Notes: generated from the letters alone by a model not told the origin. A stretch of 37,451 nucleotides of DNA from Dehalococcoidia bacterium (GCA_029936935.1 JAPYRQ010000017.1:1-37451); one strand, 5' to 3'; positions 17,313 to 25,810 are shown, numbered from the stretch's first letter. Program-made: numbers and translations.

Positions 17313-17648
17313 CTAGTGGTTCATGATGTTGGCTTCGCCGACTTCCACAGACCCCTGGTTTCGATACATGGTGATGACGATTGCCAGCCCAAGAGCTACC
17401 TCGGCGGCAGCGACCGTCACAATGAACAGAGCAAAGACCTGCCCCGTTAGCAACAGGTCCACGTTGTCGGCTGTCAGGCCGAAGGGCGTCGTGTACCGGG
17501 CCACACCCACCACGGCCACGTTGACCGCATTGAACAGAATCTCGATGGACATCAGCACCGCGATGGCGTTACGCCTTGTCAGCGAGCCGTACAGCCCTAT
17601 GGCAAAGAGCACGGCTGAAAGGATGAGGAAGTGTTCCAGTCCTATCAT
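17313..17648 (-). CDS. nuoK: NADH-quinone oxidoreductase subunit K
   Basis: NuoK is a small complex I membrane subunit (MrpC-like) with two essential acidic residues in membrane helices. The 111-residue protein has three helices and the signatures LMSIEILFNAVNVA (conserved Glu) and VAAAEVALGLAIVI (second conserved Glu). Its ATG directly follows the nuoJ stop, with GGGGGAG as a strong ribosome site inside the end of nuoJ. It is the last nuo gene before the inserted methyltransferase gene. Confidence 0.96.
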   Translation of the reverse strand: MIGLEHFLILSAVLFAIGLYGSLTRRNAIAVLMSIEILFNAVNVAVVGVARYTTPFGLTADNVDLLLTGQVFALFIVTVAAAEVALGLAIVITMYRNQGSVEVGEANIMNH

Positions 17649-18191
17649 CTACTCCCCCTTCACCAGTGCGATGGCTCCCACCAACGTTGCCGTCAGCAGC
17701 AGCGCAGCGGCTTCCAGGGGCAGTACGAACTCACGTAGCAGCAGTCCACCGAGCACCGGCGGGCTATCGCTGAATGCCTCTTCTACTCCAGCCTGAACAG
17801 CAGCAGTGAGCATAGCTTCGCCCAACAGGTTCCACTGTGTGTCCAGAACCACGAACGTGATGATTCCAACAAGCACCGCGCCAAGGGCAAAGGCCGGTAT
17901 ACGCAGGCTGTTGGCCTGGCTACCACGCTGGGTGTCACGAATCATCATGATGCCGAAGATCAGCAGGATAGAAACAGCACCGGCGTAGACCAGTATCTGT
18001 ACTACCGCCAGGAACTCTGCATTGAGCATCACGAACAGTCCTGCAATACCCAGGAACGTGCCGATCAACCCCATAGCGGCTTTCACCAGGTCCTGGAGAA
18101 ACACTACCAGCAACGCAGCAGCCACCGTGAGGGTCGCGATGACCCACCAGATGGCGGTGAATATGCCGGACTCTTCAATGCCTCCGGTCAT
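17649..18191 (-). CDS. nuoJ: NADH-quinone oxidoreductase subunit J
   Basis: NuoJ is a complex I membrane subunit. The protein has five hydrophobic segments and the typical AEFLAVVQILVYAGAVSILLIF signature around helix 3. The start at ATG 18191 overlaps the nuoI stop as ATGA and has GGGTGG 7 bases upstream, so it is preferred over ATG 18206 in the ORF track; it gives 180 residues. The C-terminus ends ALVKGE, abutting nuoK. Confidence 0.95.
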   Translation of the reverse strand: MTGGIEESGIFTAIWWVIATLTVAAALLVVFLQDLVKAAMGLIGTFLGIAGLFVMLNAEFLAVVQILVYAGAVSILLIFGIMMIRDTQRGSQANSLRIPAFALGAVLVGIITFVVLDTQWNLLGEAMLTAAVQAGVEEAFSDSPPVLGGLLLREFVLPLEAAALLLTATLVGAIALVKGE

Positions 18192-18748
18192 CGTTTTTCC
18201 ACCCATCGTTTGAGCATATCGTCGTACGTGGGAGCCACCGTGGCCTCACGCCCGGCGTCCTGCCATGAGACTTCTTCACCTGAGGCAGGGTCGTATCCGC
18301 GATCCTGGAGTTGGGGCCTGAACCACGTGGAGGGTCGTTTGGCCGACGCCCTCAACTCATCGACGGTGATGACCAGGTCGGATTTGCGAGGCATCGCGCG
18401 CTCGAAGCCAGTGCCCATGTGCAACGCATCGTAGGGGCATGCCTCGACGCACAAGCCGCAGAACATGCATCGCGCGATTTCAATATCGAAGGTCTCCAGC
18501 TTGTACTTCTCGCCCTCCTGGGTCTGCTCGCCGCTGGGGGAGGTCACGATCTTGATGATGCCCTGGGGGCAGTACTTGGCGCAGCTCGCACAGCCGGTAC
18601 AACGCTCCTCGTACCATACGAAGTCCTCGCCACGGAAGCGGGGGTTCTGCGTCACCCGTTGCTCCGGGTATTGCACCGTCACCGGCTTGCGAGCCAGGTT
18701 GCGCAGCGTGACCATCATGCCTTTTGCTATACCTAATCCGAAGGGCAT
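18188..18748 (-). CDS. nuoI: NADH-quinone oxidoreductase subunit I (2x[4Fe-4S])
   Basis: NuoI is the complex I ferredoxin-like subunit carrying clusters N6a and N6b. Both motifs are complete: CTGCASCAKYCP and CMFCGLCVEACP. ATG 18748 (MPFGLGIAKGM) overlaps the nuoH stop by one base (TGATG) and gives 186 residues. The ORF track's upstream extension to 18880 lies inside nuoH and is rejected. A C-terminal extension (PSTWFRPQLQDRGYD onward) is longer than in E. coli NuoI. Confidence 0.95.
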   Translation of the reverse strand: MPFGLGIAKGMMVTLRNLARKPVTVQYPEQRVTQNPRFRGEDFVWYEERCTGCASCAKYCPQGIIKIVTSPSGEQTQEGEKYKLETFDIEIARCMFCGLCVEACPYDALHMGTGFERAMPRKSDLVITVDELRASAKRPSTWFRPQLQDRGYDPASGEEVSWQDAGREATVAPTYDDMLKRWVEKR

Positions 18749-19956
18749 CAGTTCACCTCCGCAGGTATCTGTACTAGACGTACCGATTCCGTTGGCTTCT
18801 GTCGGTGTCGTCCTCTGGACAGGGTATACCCGGTCAGGCAACCGATGGCCACAGCCCAGTTCACGCCCACCATAATCCATAGCTGGGTATATGTGGGGTC
18901 AGGCCAGGCGACAACCAACGCCGCCGTGACAAACATGTTGATGAGAGCCAACGGGAAGAGCACCTTCCACGCGAAGGCCATCACCTGATCGATGCGCATA
19001 CGTGGGAGCGTTGCCCGTATCCACGTAAAGATGAGCATAAAGAACAGCATCTTTCCAATGAGCCACAACTGCGGGGGCAGAACCTGCTGCCAGTCTGCAG
19101 GGATGAAGGGGTTCTCCCAGCCTCGCAGGAAGAGGGTCGCTAAGATGGCGGACGTGACCACCACCTCGCCAAACTCGGCAAGCTGCAACAACCCGAAACG
19201 CATGCCGCTGAACTCCGTATGGAATCCAGCCGTCAACTCCGATTCCGCTTCCATCAGATCGAAAGGCGAACGGTTCATCTCCGCCGAGGCAGACACGAGG
19301 AACACGAAGAACGCGATGGGCTGCAACAGAATGAAGGGAATCTGCTGTGCCTGAACCACGTCCACAAGGGACATGCTTCCCGCCAGTATCAGGATTCCCG
19401 CCAACGACACAATCATTGGGACTTCATAGCTGATGAGCATGGCCACAGCCCTTGCCGCGCCAAGCAGCGCAAACCTGTTGCCGGAGCCCCAGCCGCCAAG
19501 GAACATGGACACGGTGGCGATGGTGGGAATGCCGACGAGGTAAAGCACACCGATGTTCAGGTCTGCAAGGAACGAGTCCTTCCCGAAAGGAACTACAGCC
19601 ACAACGACCAACATCGATGTGACCATGAGTACGGGCGCAAGGAAGAAGGTAATCTTGTCTGCTGATTCCGGCCTCAGGTCTTCTTTGGTGATGAGCTTCA
19701 GGAGGTCGGCCAGAGGCTGTAGGAGGCCGAAGGGGCCTACGCGGTTAGGGCCAAGTCGCGTCTGGAATCTACCGAGCACTCGACGTTCCATATACGTCCC
19801 AAACGCAGTCAACATCAACACAGCGTTCACCATAATCAAGATGATGGTGAGTCCCGTGCCGAGGTACGCCATCCAACTCAAGCTTTCTGGCAACAAGTCC
19901 AAAAAGATATCGTTGAGGTTGGCGAACAATGCGTTCTTATCGAACGAAGATTCCAC
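18748..19956 (-). CDS. nuoH: NADH-quinone oxidoreductase subunit H
   Basis: NuoH forms much of the quinone-binding cavity of complex I. The 402-residue membrane protein has the signatures YMERRVLGRFQTRLGPNRVG (first loop) and FDLMEAESELTAGFHTEFSG (acidic loop near the quinone site), followed by FFMLIFTWIRATLPRMRIDQ. It starts one base after nuoD. A short C-terminal extension (SRGRHRQKPTESVRLVQ) overlaps the start of nuoI. Confidence 0.97.
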   Translation of the reverse strand: MESSFDKNALFANLNDIFLDLLPESLSWMAYLGTGLTIILIMVNAVLMLTAFGTYMERRVLGRFQTRLGPNRVGPFGLLQPLADLLKLITKEDLRPESADKITFFLAPVLMVTSMLVVVAVVPFGKDSFLADLNIGVLYLVGIPTIATVSMFLGGWGSGNRFALLGAARAVAMLISYEVPMIVSLAGILILAGSMSLVDVVQAQQIPFILLQPIAFFVFLVSASAEMNRSPFDLMEAESELTAGFHTEFSGMRFGLLQLAEFGEVVVTSAILATLFLRGWENPFIPADWQQVLPPQLWLIGKMLFFMLIFTWIRATLPRMRIDQVMAFAWKVLFPLALINMFVTAALVVAWPDPTYTQLWIMVGVNWAVAIGCLTGYTLSRGRHRQKPTESVRLVQIPAEVN

Positions 19957-19957
19957 G

Positions 19958-21139
19958 CTACCTGTCTACCTCCCCCATGTTCACATCAAGGCTTCCAAAG
20001 ATGACCATAAGGTCGGCCACCTTCCAGCCAAGGAGCATCTCCGTCAGTGCCGTCAGGTTGATGAAGGAAGGTGCTCTAATCTTGCATCGGTACGGTGCGA
20101 TTCCGCCGTCGCTCACCAGGTAGAACCCAAGCTCGCCCTTGGACGCTTCCACATGGGCGTAGGCGTCGCCGGGGGGTGGTCGGAAGAAGTAAGGGACTTC
20201 GGAGCGAATAGGGCCGTCCGGTATCTGCTGAACGCATTGCTCGACGATACGCAGGCTCTGGTGAATCTCCATCACCCGAACCAGGAAACGATCGTAGCTG
20301 TCACCGTTGGAGCCTACCGGGATATCGAAATCCATCCGACCGTACACATCGTAGGGGTCTGCCTTACGCAGGTCCCATGCCACGCCAGATGCGCGGAGGT
20401 TGGGGCCACTGATAGAGCTATCGATAGCCAACTCGCGCGGCAATAGGCCGACGCCCTTGGTACGGGCGACAACGATCTCGTTCTCCAGGATCAGTCGTTC
20501 AAGTTCATCAATGTAGTGAGGAAACTCGGATAGCAGTTCCTTCAAAGCAGGCCAGAATTCCGGCGGTGGCTCCTGGGTCACTCCGCCGGGCCGCATGTAA
20601 CTCACGGTCACTCGTGCACCGCAGATCATCTCAAAGAGATCGAGGATGCGCTCACGCTCGCGGAAGCAGTACATGAGCGGCGTACCCATAGCGCCCAGGT
20701 CTTGCAGGAAGAACCCGATGCCCATGAGGTGGCTAGCAACCCGTTGAAGCTCTGCTGTGAGCACTCGGAGGTACTGTGCGCGCTCCGGGACTTCCAGGCC
20801 TGCCAGCTTTTCCGTGGCCATAACGTAGGCCTGGTTATTGATCATGGACGATGTATAGTCGAGTCGATCCGTCAGGGTAACAATCTGGGTGTAGGTGCGT
20901 TCCTCGGCCAGCTTCTCCGTACCGCGATGGAGGTAGCCGAATATCGGCTCAATGTCTTGGATGACCTCACCATCAAGGGTCACACGAATCCGAAACACCC
21001 CGTGTGTGCTGGGGTGCTGGGGTCCAAGGTTGATTGTTATGGACTCTGATGGCAGTGCCACGAACTTCTCCGTTACGCCTATGGTTTGCTGATTGTTTTG
21101 TTCTTGGTTGGCCCTGGAAATCCCACCAACTCGTAGCAA
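19958..21139 (-). CDS. nuoD: NADH-quinone oxidoreductase subunit D (49 kDa)
   Basis: NuoD is the 49-kDa peripheral subunit of complex I that lines the quinone pocket with NuoB. Signatures include INLGPQHPSTHGVFRI (quinone-site loop), YLHRGTEKLAEER and DPYDVYGRMDFDIPVG, and the C-terminal GELGFYLVSDGG with DVNMGEVDR. The TTG at 21139 is the only start between the nuoC stop and the conserved core that gives a full N-terminus. Its ribosome site is poor because a palindrome (21142-21158) fills the space. The start is therefore less certain than the gene. Confidence 0.95.
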   Translation of the reverse strand: MLRVGGISRANQEQNNQQTIGVTEKFVALPSESITINLGPQHPSTHGVFRIRVTLDGEVIQDIEPIFGYLHRGTEKLAEERTYTQIVTLTDRLDYTSSMINNQAYVMATEKLAGLEVPERAQYLRVLTAELQRVASHLMGIGFFLQDLGAMGTPLMYCFRERERILDLFEMICGARVTVSYMRPGGVTQEPPPEFWPALKELLSEFPHYIDELERLILENEIVVARTKGVGLLPRELAIDSSISGPNLRASGVAWDLRKADPYDVYGRMDFDIPVGSNGDSYDRFLVRVMEIHQSLRIVEQCVQQIPDGPIRSEVPYFFRPPPGDAYAHVEASKGELGFYLVSDGGIAPYRCKIRAPSFINLTALTEMLLGWKVADLMVIFGSLDVNMGEVDR

Positions 21140-21141
21140 AT

Positions 21142-21158
21142 AGCCCGCAATGCGGGCT
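21142..21158. other. Palindrome in the nuoC-nuoD junction
   Basis: AGCCCGCAATGCGGGCT is a near-perfect palindrome (8-bp arms, 1 central base) filling the 18 bases between the nuoC stop and the nuoD TTG start. As RNA it would fold into a stem directly where the nuoD ribosome site should be. That could lower nuoD initiation unless ribosomes arrive from nuoC. The role is inferred. Confidence 0.45.
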
Positions 21159-21604
21159 TAGCCGCCGAGATGGTCTTTACGAAGTGGGTGGCCGGGAAAT
21201 CCTTCCCACGTCAATATCCGTTTCATATTGGGATGGCCAGTGAAGCCAATGCCCATGAGATCCCAGACCTCACGCTCCTGCAGGTCTGCTCCCTTCCACA
21301 CATTGATGACCGATGGAAGCTCCACATCGTCCCTGCCGTACAGCGTCGTCTTCAGCACCACGCTGTGGTTGTGGGTCAGTGAGGTCAGGTGGTAGACCAC
21401 CTCGAACGACTCCACATAGTCGACGCCCGTTATCGAAGAGAGATAGTCCATTGCGAGATCAGGGGTGTCCCTCAAATAACGGCAGATGTCGACGATAGAA
21501 TCCGGCTGGACACGTACATCGCCATCACCCCATGAAGTCACCGCGTCTGGAAACGCCCCTTGAAGTTGCTGGCCAACTGCCTCGCCCTGGAGTTGGGTAG
21601 TCAT
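21158..21604 (-). CDS. nuoC: NADH-quinone oxidoreductase subunit C (30 kDa)
   Basis: NuoC is the 30-kDa peripheral subunit of complex I. The 148-residue protein has the family core (DYLSSITGVDYVESFEVVYHL) and the C-terminal signature EREVWDLMGIGFTGHPNMKR followed by GFPGHPLRKD. ATG 21604 ([10 protein letters not shown]) overlaps the nuoB stop as TGATG; the ORF track's 32-residue extension upstream is inside nuoB and is rejected. It is not fused to nuoD as in E. coli. Confidence 0.95.
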   Translation of the reverse strand: MTTQLQGEAVGQQLQGAFPDAVTSWGDGDVRVQPDSIVDICRYLRDTPDLAMDYLSSITGVDYVESFEVVYHLTSLTHNHSVVLKTTLYGRDDVELPSVINVWKGADLQEREVWDLMGIGFTGHPNMKRILTWEGFPGHPLRKDHLGG

Positions 21605-22209
21605 CAGGAACCGGCGGGGCGATGCGCAAGGCTGTACTGCTTGATCTTCTCGTGGAGCTGCATCACTCCGTAGAGCAACGCGTCCGGTCGGGGTGGGCAT
21701 CCGGGCACGTACACATCCACCGGGATGATGCGATTCACGCCGGGAACCACGCTGTACGATTCATAGTAGGGGCCGCCTGCCGTAGCGCATGCGCCCATGG
21801 AGATTACCCACTTGGGTTCTGCCATCTGTTCGTAAATACGTTCAATTGCCGGTGCCATTTTCCAGGTCACTGTGCCTGCCACGATCATCAAATCTGCCTG
21901 GCGAGGTGTTGCGCGGAAGACCTCCATACCGAACCGGGCGATGTCCCATCGCGCCATTGCGCTGGCCATCATCTCGAAAGCACAGCAGGCAAGTCCGAAG
22001 CTGAGGGGCCAGACCGTGGATTTGCGACCCCAGTTAATGATCTCATCAAGGGCGGTGACCATCACGTTGCGTTGAAGCTCGTCCGGCACGTCAATGAGCG
22101 GATCCGGATATTGCTCCGTGTGAGAGGACTTCATGGAACCGATGGTCAGACCTTCAGCCCGGTCCAATTCCCAGGTGGTGTCTCGAAGTGTTTCGCCGTC
22201 CTCTGTCAT
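21604..22209 (-). CDS. nuoB: NADH-quinone oxidoreductase subunit B (PSST, N2 cluster)
   Basis: NuoB binds the terminal iron-sulfur cluster N2 that reduces quinone. Ligands are visible in [10 protein letters not shown] (tandem Cys), [11 protein letters not shown] and [14 protein letters not shown]. The ATG at 22209 is chosen over 22242 because GGAGG lies 5 bases upstream and it starts just after the nuoA stop; this gives 201 residues. The N-terminus (about 45 residues) is longer than in many homologues and has no evident motif. The gene overlaps nuoC by one base. Confidence 0.96.
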   Translation of the reverse strand: MTEDGETLRDTTWELDRAEGLTIGSMKSSHTEQYPDPLIDVPDELQRNVMVTALDEIINWGRKSTVWPLSFGLACCAFEMMASAMARWDIARFGMEVFRATPRQADLMIVAGTVTWKMAPAIERIYEQMAEPKWVISMGACATAGGPYYESYSVVPGVNRIIPVDVYVPGCPPRPDALLYGVMQLHEKIKQYSLAHRPAGS

Positions 22210-22211
22210 CC

Positions 22212-22595
22212 CTACCTCCACTCGAACGCACCCTTCCGCCATGCATAGGCCCAGCCAACGCCGAGGATGGCAATGAATCCGAGCATCGTCAGGAGGGCAT
22301 CACCGCCAAGTTCACGGAGAGTGATTGCCCACGGATAGATGAAGATGGCCGTCACATCGAAAACGAGGAAGAGGAGTGCGAACAAGTAGTAACGGAAGTT
22401 GAACTGAACCCAACGACCGCCGATGGTCTCCATGCCGCACTCATAGATGTCTGACTTTACGGGGCTTGGTTTGTGGGGGCGGATGTGGAGCATTTGCGCC
22501 ATGCGGGACATCATCATCATGCTCAGCGGCACGATGACAGCGGCTCCTATGAGCAGGAGCACCAGTCCGTATTGGCGATAGTAGTCGTCCAACAT
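22212..22595 (-). CDS. nuoA: NADH-quinone oxidoreductase subunit A
   Basis: NuoA is a three-helix membrane subunit of complex I and the first gene of the operon. The 127-residue protein shows the signature [20 protein letters not shown], whose Cys loop lies near the quinone entrance, and [21 protein letters not shown] candidate -10 (TATATT, minus strand 22630-22625) lies about 30 bases upstream, with no clear -35. The upstream gap to 22812 also contains a repeat copy. Confidence 0.96.
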   Translation of the reverse strand: MLDDYYRQYGLVLLLIGAAVIVPLSMMMMSRMAQMLHIRPHKPSPVKSDIYECGMETIGGRWVQFNFRYYLFALLFLVFDVTAIFIYPWAITLRELGGDALLTMLGFIAILGVGWAYAWRKGAFEWR

Positions 22596-22655
22596 GCTAA
22601 ATCCACCGCTTTCCTATTGGGCAAAATATAGCATAGGGGCGTGAAAAAAACCACA

Positions 22656-22697
22656 ATCCAGGGCGATGCCCTGGATCCATATGACCTGGCGGTTACC
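22656..22697 (+). repeat. Palindromic repeat family copy upstream of nuoA
   Basis: ATCCAGGGC-GAT-GCCCTGGAT is a perfect hairpin (9-bp arms), followed by CCATATGACCTGGCGGTTACC. The CCAGGG/CCCTGG core and the CTGGCGGTTACC tail match the copies at 32583-32640 and 36037-36111. It lies between nuoA and the divergent unknown gene, so any hairpin effect would touch the nuo promoter region. Confidence 0.65.
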
Positions 22698-22811
22698 ACC
22701 AAGGCTCAGTAATCATCAGTCAGCCAGGCAACGACCATAGCGCATCGACTTTGCCTGATGATAGTGAGACCATAGGTGCCAGTCAGAACAGCTGAAACAG
22801 GGGAGGACGTG

Positions 22812-23189
22812 ATGGAACGTATTGATGCAGACAACCTGGCATTCCTGGTAGCTACCCGGGGCATCGGGAACGACGGTGGGCCGTCTATCGAAGTGCACAC
22901 GCAGGTCGGTGACAAGGATGTCCAGCTGCTCCGGTTCGATTGCTTCCGTGTGCGACCCCACTACCACTACGACCCAAACTCTATGGACGAAGAGCACAAC
23001 CTGGACACCATCCTGATTGAGGACAGCCTGCCCTGGGCGCTTACGCAACTCCGGCACAGGCTTCCACAGATGGTGGAGCATGCAGGCTATCCCGAGGTGG
23101 CAGGAGCTATCCAAAACACCACTGTTACAACGGGATTGGACGAGGTTGAAGCGTTCTTTCAGAAAGAGTCTGCCGTTCAATCTACCTAG
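22812..23189 (+). CDS. Conserved-looking hypothetical protein
   Basis: This 125-residue protein is not recognised with confidence. It is acidic, without signal peptide or membrane segment. It has a His/Tyr-rich centre (FRVRPHYHYDP) followed by acidic residues (MDEEHN), then a helical C-terminal half (LPWALTQLRHRLPQM). The HYHYDP cluster could bind a metal, but that is speculation. ATG 22812 is chosen because GGGAGG lies 5 bases upstream; the GTG at 22776 in the ORF track lacks one. The gene stands alone, divergent from nuoA and convergent with the MFS gene. Confidence 0.7.
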   Translation: MERIDADNLAFLVATRGIGNDGGPSIEVHTQVGDKDVQLLRFDCFRVRPHYHYDPNSMDEEHNLDTILIEDSLPWALTQLRHRLPQMVEHAGYPEVAGAIQNTTVTTGLDEVEAFFQKESAVQST

Positions 23190-23221
23190 TCCCATGTTTG
23201 TCCTGAGCCGTTCAAATACAC

Positions 23222-23235
23222 GCCTGCCGGTAGGC
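23222..23235. other. Inverted repeats between convergent genes (weak terminator candidate)
   Basis: GCCTGCCGGTAGGC folds on itself (one G-T pair) within the 114-base gap between two convergent genes. An outer pair CTAGTCC (23186-23192) and GGACTAG (23254-23260) could close a larger stem. No T-run follows, so a terminator role is weakly supported. The start of the gap also holds TTTGTCCTGAGC, possibly a decayed piece of the CTTCGACAAGCTCAGG repeat on the other strand. Confidence 0.3.
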
Positions 23236-23303
23236 ACAGGGAAAATAGGTGCAGGACTAGTCTTCCATGTTCAGTACCCAATCCGGAGCAAGGGTGGCCG
23301 CAC

Positions 23304-24551
23304 CTAGAGTCTTCTGAGGCCCTTTGCGAACACCAGGCTCACGCCAGCCAGGGCGAATAGCAATCCTCCGTTGAGGGTGAGAGCGACGGAGAGTCCGGCG
23401 ATTCCGGCAATGTAGCCTGCCTGTAGGTTGCCGAAGGGGCCGAAGCCCACTGCCACCTGCCATGCCCCGGCAGCTCGGCCACGTTGCTCGTTGGGCACCA
23501 CAGACTGCATCAACCCCTGGGACAGCACGTCTGTGACTGCCATAGTTGCATTCACAACCACAATGGCTGCAAGCACCATCACAAGGGAATTGGCTTGGCC
23601 AAGCCACACCAATCCAGCGCCAAAGACAAGCAGCGTCACCAGAAACACCAAACCTCTGCGCCGGGTCTCGCCAGCGATTGCCAGTACGACTACCGCTCCC
23701 ATGCCACCTACGGCTCCGACTGACTGGATGAGCCCGAGGCCATCTGCCCCTAGGCCTAACACATCGCGAGCAATGCTGGGCATCAGCGCCATGGTGGAGA
23801 AGCCCAGGATCTCAATCCCGCCGGTCAACAGCACAAGCAACGCCAGCGAAGGGTTTGTCCTTACCTCGACGGCGAACTCCTTCAGGTTGTTCAGTACAGA
23901 CTCTCTTGCAGACGTGACCAGCCTCTCCCTCGATTTGATGAATAAGACAGAGAGCAGCGTTGCCGCGTGGGCAACCGTAATCACGCCGTATGCCGTTGCG
24001 GAGTCTGTAGCATCAAGCACCGCCCCGATTCCAACTGCGCCAGCTATCCCACCGAGTCGCTGGGCCAGTATGTTGATGGACAGCCCACTGACCATGTCCC
24101 GTGCACCGACGATGTCATAGGTCATGCTCTGACGCAGCGTCCTCACCCCCGTCCACCAGGTGCCTAGCAATAGGTTCAGTAGGAGAAGAGGCCAGAGGTC
24201 CAGCCAATCAAGTTGCAGCAGCACAGCCATGACAAGCGTTGTGACGGTCAGCGCTACCACCGTGCCTACAAGCAGGAGCTTCCGATCGAACCTATCGGCA
24301 ACAGCGCCGAAGGGGATACCGAAGATCAGGCTTGGAGCCTGTCGCAGTCCGATTGCGAGGCCGACCATGAACGAGGAGTCGGTGAGTTCAAGTACCAGCC
24401 AGCCGAGGACGACCATCTCGCCCAGGAATGTTATCCCGCCAACGATCGCTGAGGCGCTTAAGGCTCGAAAATCAGGAATCGACAGGGTACGGATCGCACC
24501 GATGCTGTGTGTGCTCGTCTGGCCCTGGTTTGTTGGTTCTTCTTCTTGCAC
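23304..24551 (-). CDS. MFS transporter (EntS/MFS_3-like exporter)
   Basis: This is a major facilitator superfamily permease of about 415 residues with around 12 hydrophobic segments. The loop between helices 2 and 3 has the MFS motif A in the form GIPFGAVADRFDRKLLLVG, and helix 1 begins FRALSASAIVGGITFLGEM. The overall pattern resembles the MFS_3/EntS group of drug or siderophore exporters; the substrate cannot be read from sequence. The GTG at 24551 (VQEEEPTNQG) has AGGA 6 bases upstream and is preferred over the TTG at 24623 in the ORF track, whose extra 24 residues look non-coding. It is divergent from the DUF1989 gene. Confidence 0.85.
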   Translation of the reverse strand: MQEEEPTNQGQTSTHSIGAIRTLSIPDFRALSASAIVGGITFLGEMVVLGWLVLELTDSSFMVGLAIGLRQAPSLIFGIPFGAVADRFDRKLLLVGTVVALTVTTLVMAVLLQLDWLDLWPLLLLNLLLGTWWTGVRTLRQSMTYDIVGARDMVSGLSINILAQRLGGIAGAVGIGAVLDATDSATAYGVITVAHAATLLSVLFIKSRERLVTSARESVLNNLKEFAVEVRTNPSLALLVLLTGGIEILGFSTMALMPSIARDVLGLGADGLGLIQSVGAVGGMGAVVVLAIAGETRRRGLVFLVTLLVFGAGLVWLGQANSLVMVLAAIVVVNATMAVTDVLSQGLMQSVVPNEQRGRAAGAWQVAVGFGPFGNLQAGYIAGIAGLSVALTLNGGLLFALAGVSLVFAKGLRRL

Positions 24552-24660
24552 AGCGGTTCCTAGCAATGAGTGGGTTGGGAAAACGGGGTGACACCATGTA
24601 GGATGTGCCTTTACGGTGCCCAAGGGATACTAGCACATGTGATAGCTACGGGAGGGTGTG

Positions 24661-25296
24661 ATGGCTGAAACAGGACTGGTGCTCAAGGAGACCCTGATAG
24701 CTCAACCTACAACGGGGATCGCCTTTGAAGTGAAGAAGGGGCAAGTGCTCCGCGTAGTGCTTGTCGAAGGGCCACAGGTCGTCGACTTCGATGTGTTCAA
24801 CAGCGACAACCTGAAGGAGCGCTTCAGCTCCTCTGTCACTCGGTCGAACCACGGCGCTCACCTGACGAAGGGCCACACCCTCACCTCCATCCCGCCGTAC
24901 CTGAACCCTATGTTCACCATCATCGACGACACCCTGGCCCACAAGCCAAACCCCAAAGGCGCTATATCCCATGACCTGTTGTTCGGCAGGTGTAACTGGC
25001 GGGTCCGCAAAGAGGCATACAACTCGGACTCCAACGGGTGTCAGGAGAACATTGCGGGGGTCATCGCAAAGTACGGTCTTGAGCCAGAAGACGTGCACGA
25101 CCCGCTCAACATCTTCATGACCACGACGTTGAACGAAGCCGAAAAGCCCATCTTCATAGACCCCGATGCCGTTGCTGGCGATTATCTGGAGCTTCAAGCG
25201 GAGATGAACTGCCTGGTGGCCGCGTCAATATGCCCGGGCCGCTCAAGCGGGCCGGTACCACATATCGTCCACTTTGAGATCTACGAGCGAGCTTAG
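24661..25296 (+). CDS. DUF1989 / urea carboxylase-associated family protein
   Basis: The 211-residue protein matches by eye the DUF1989 family, members of which sit beside urea carboxylase/allophanate hydrolase genes. Typical features: KKGQVLRVVLVEGPQVVDFD near the N-terminus, a conserved Cys in CQENIAGVIAKYGL, and the C-terminal CLVAASICPGRSSG..VHFEIYE with the conserved Cys. The exact reaction is not established. No urea carboxylase gene is visible here. ATG 24661 has GGAGG 5 bases upstream; the GTG three bases earlier is less well spaced. Its stop overlaps that of the convergent PPOX gene. Confidence 0.8.
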   Translation: MAETGLVLKETLIAQPTTGIAFEVKKGQVLRVVLVEGPQVVDFDVFNSDNLKERFSSSVTRSNHGAHLTKGHTLTSIPPYLNPMFTIIDDTLAHKPNPKGAISHDLLFGRCNWRVRKEAYNSDSNGCQENIAGVIAKYGLEPEDVHDPLNIFMTTTLNEAEKPIFIDPDAVAGDYLELQAEMNCLVAASICPGRSSGPVPHIVHFEIYERA

Positions 25297-25706
25297 TCGG
25301 CCTTCCAGGCAATCAACTTGCTGGGAGTCAGTATGAGAAGGACGCTGTCACCTTCTTTTTGGTGATCCTCAACGAAGGCCGTCCCGCTTTCGGGGCCCTT
25401 GTACCGTGTGGCGATAGAGATGGCGGTCTCCTTCATATCGACCTCGCTTGTAATGACGGTGCACTCTGCCGTCACATAACGGTAGGGTCGGTCATCTGAG
25501 GCGACGGACATCGTTGCACGAGGGTCGCCGGAGATGTTCTTGAACCGACGTGTGGAGCGGCCTGTCCAAACAACGAACACACCGTCGCGAAACTCGTACC
25601 AGATTGGCGCCGCCTGTGGTGCGCCGTTCGCTTGCAGCGTGACCATGTGCCCGATGCGCGGCTCGTCGAGAAACTTCTGCATCTCCTGCTCTGACATCTT
25701 GCCCAT
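25293..25706 (-). CDS. PPOX-fold flavin/F420-dependent oxidoreductase family protein
   Basis: The 137-residue protein has the split-barrel fold pattern of pyridoxamine 5'-phosphate oxidase-like proteins: HMVTLQANGAPQAAPIWYEF, then VVWTGRSTRRFKNISGDPRA and TMSVASDDRPYRYV. Small members bind FMN or F420 and reduce varied substrates. ATG 25706 (MGKMSEQEMQ) has GGGAGG 6 bases upstream, so the ORF track's 35-residue extension is rejected. It is convergent with the DUF1989 gene (stop codons share bases at CTTAGT) and divergent from the amidase. Confidence 0.82.
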   Translation of the reverse strand: MGKMSEQEMQKFLDEPRIGHMVTLQANGAPQAAPIWYEFRDGVFVVWTGRSTRRFKNISGDPRATMSVASDDRPYRYVTAECTVITSEVDMKETAISIATRYKGPESGTAFVEDHQKEGDSVLLILTPSKLIAWKAD

Positions 25707-25721
25707 TCCGTGCCTCCCTTG

Positions 25722-25737
25722 TCCCGTTACAACGGGA
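25722..25737. promoter_or_regulatory. Palindrome in the PPOX-amidase divergent spacer
   Basis: TCCCGTTACAACGGGA is a perfect inverted repeat (7-bp arms, 2 central bases) lying 16 bases upstream of the PPOX start and 73 bases before the amidase start. Its place in a 104-base divergent promoter region suggests an operator for both genes. No regulator gene is adjacent, so this is an inference. Confidence 0.4.
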
Positions 25738-25810
25738 GTGTTGCCCTGGTGCGCGGCTCTCTGCAGCATGGTAGCATGCGTCTCCACTGAATACCGCCAA
25801 GGAGAACCCA

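Noticed and set aside
18749-18880. Upstream extension of nuoI
   Set aside because: It lies within nuoH; the ATG at 18748 overlapping the nuoH stop gives the normal NuoI N-terminus.
19553-20446. 297-codon plus-strand ORF over nuoH and nuoD
   Set aside because: Antisense shadow of two well-supported nuo genes.
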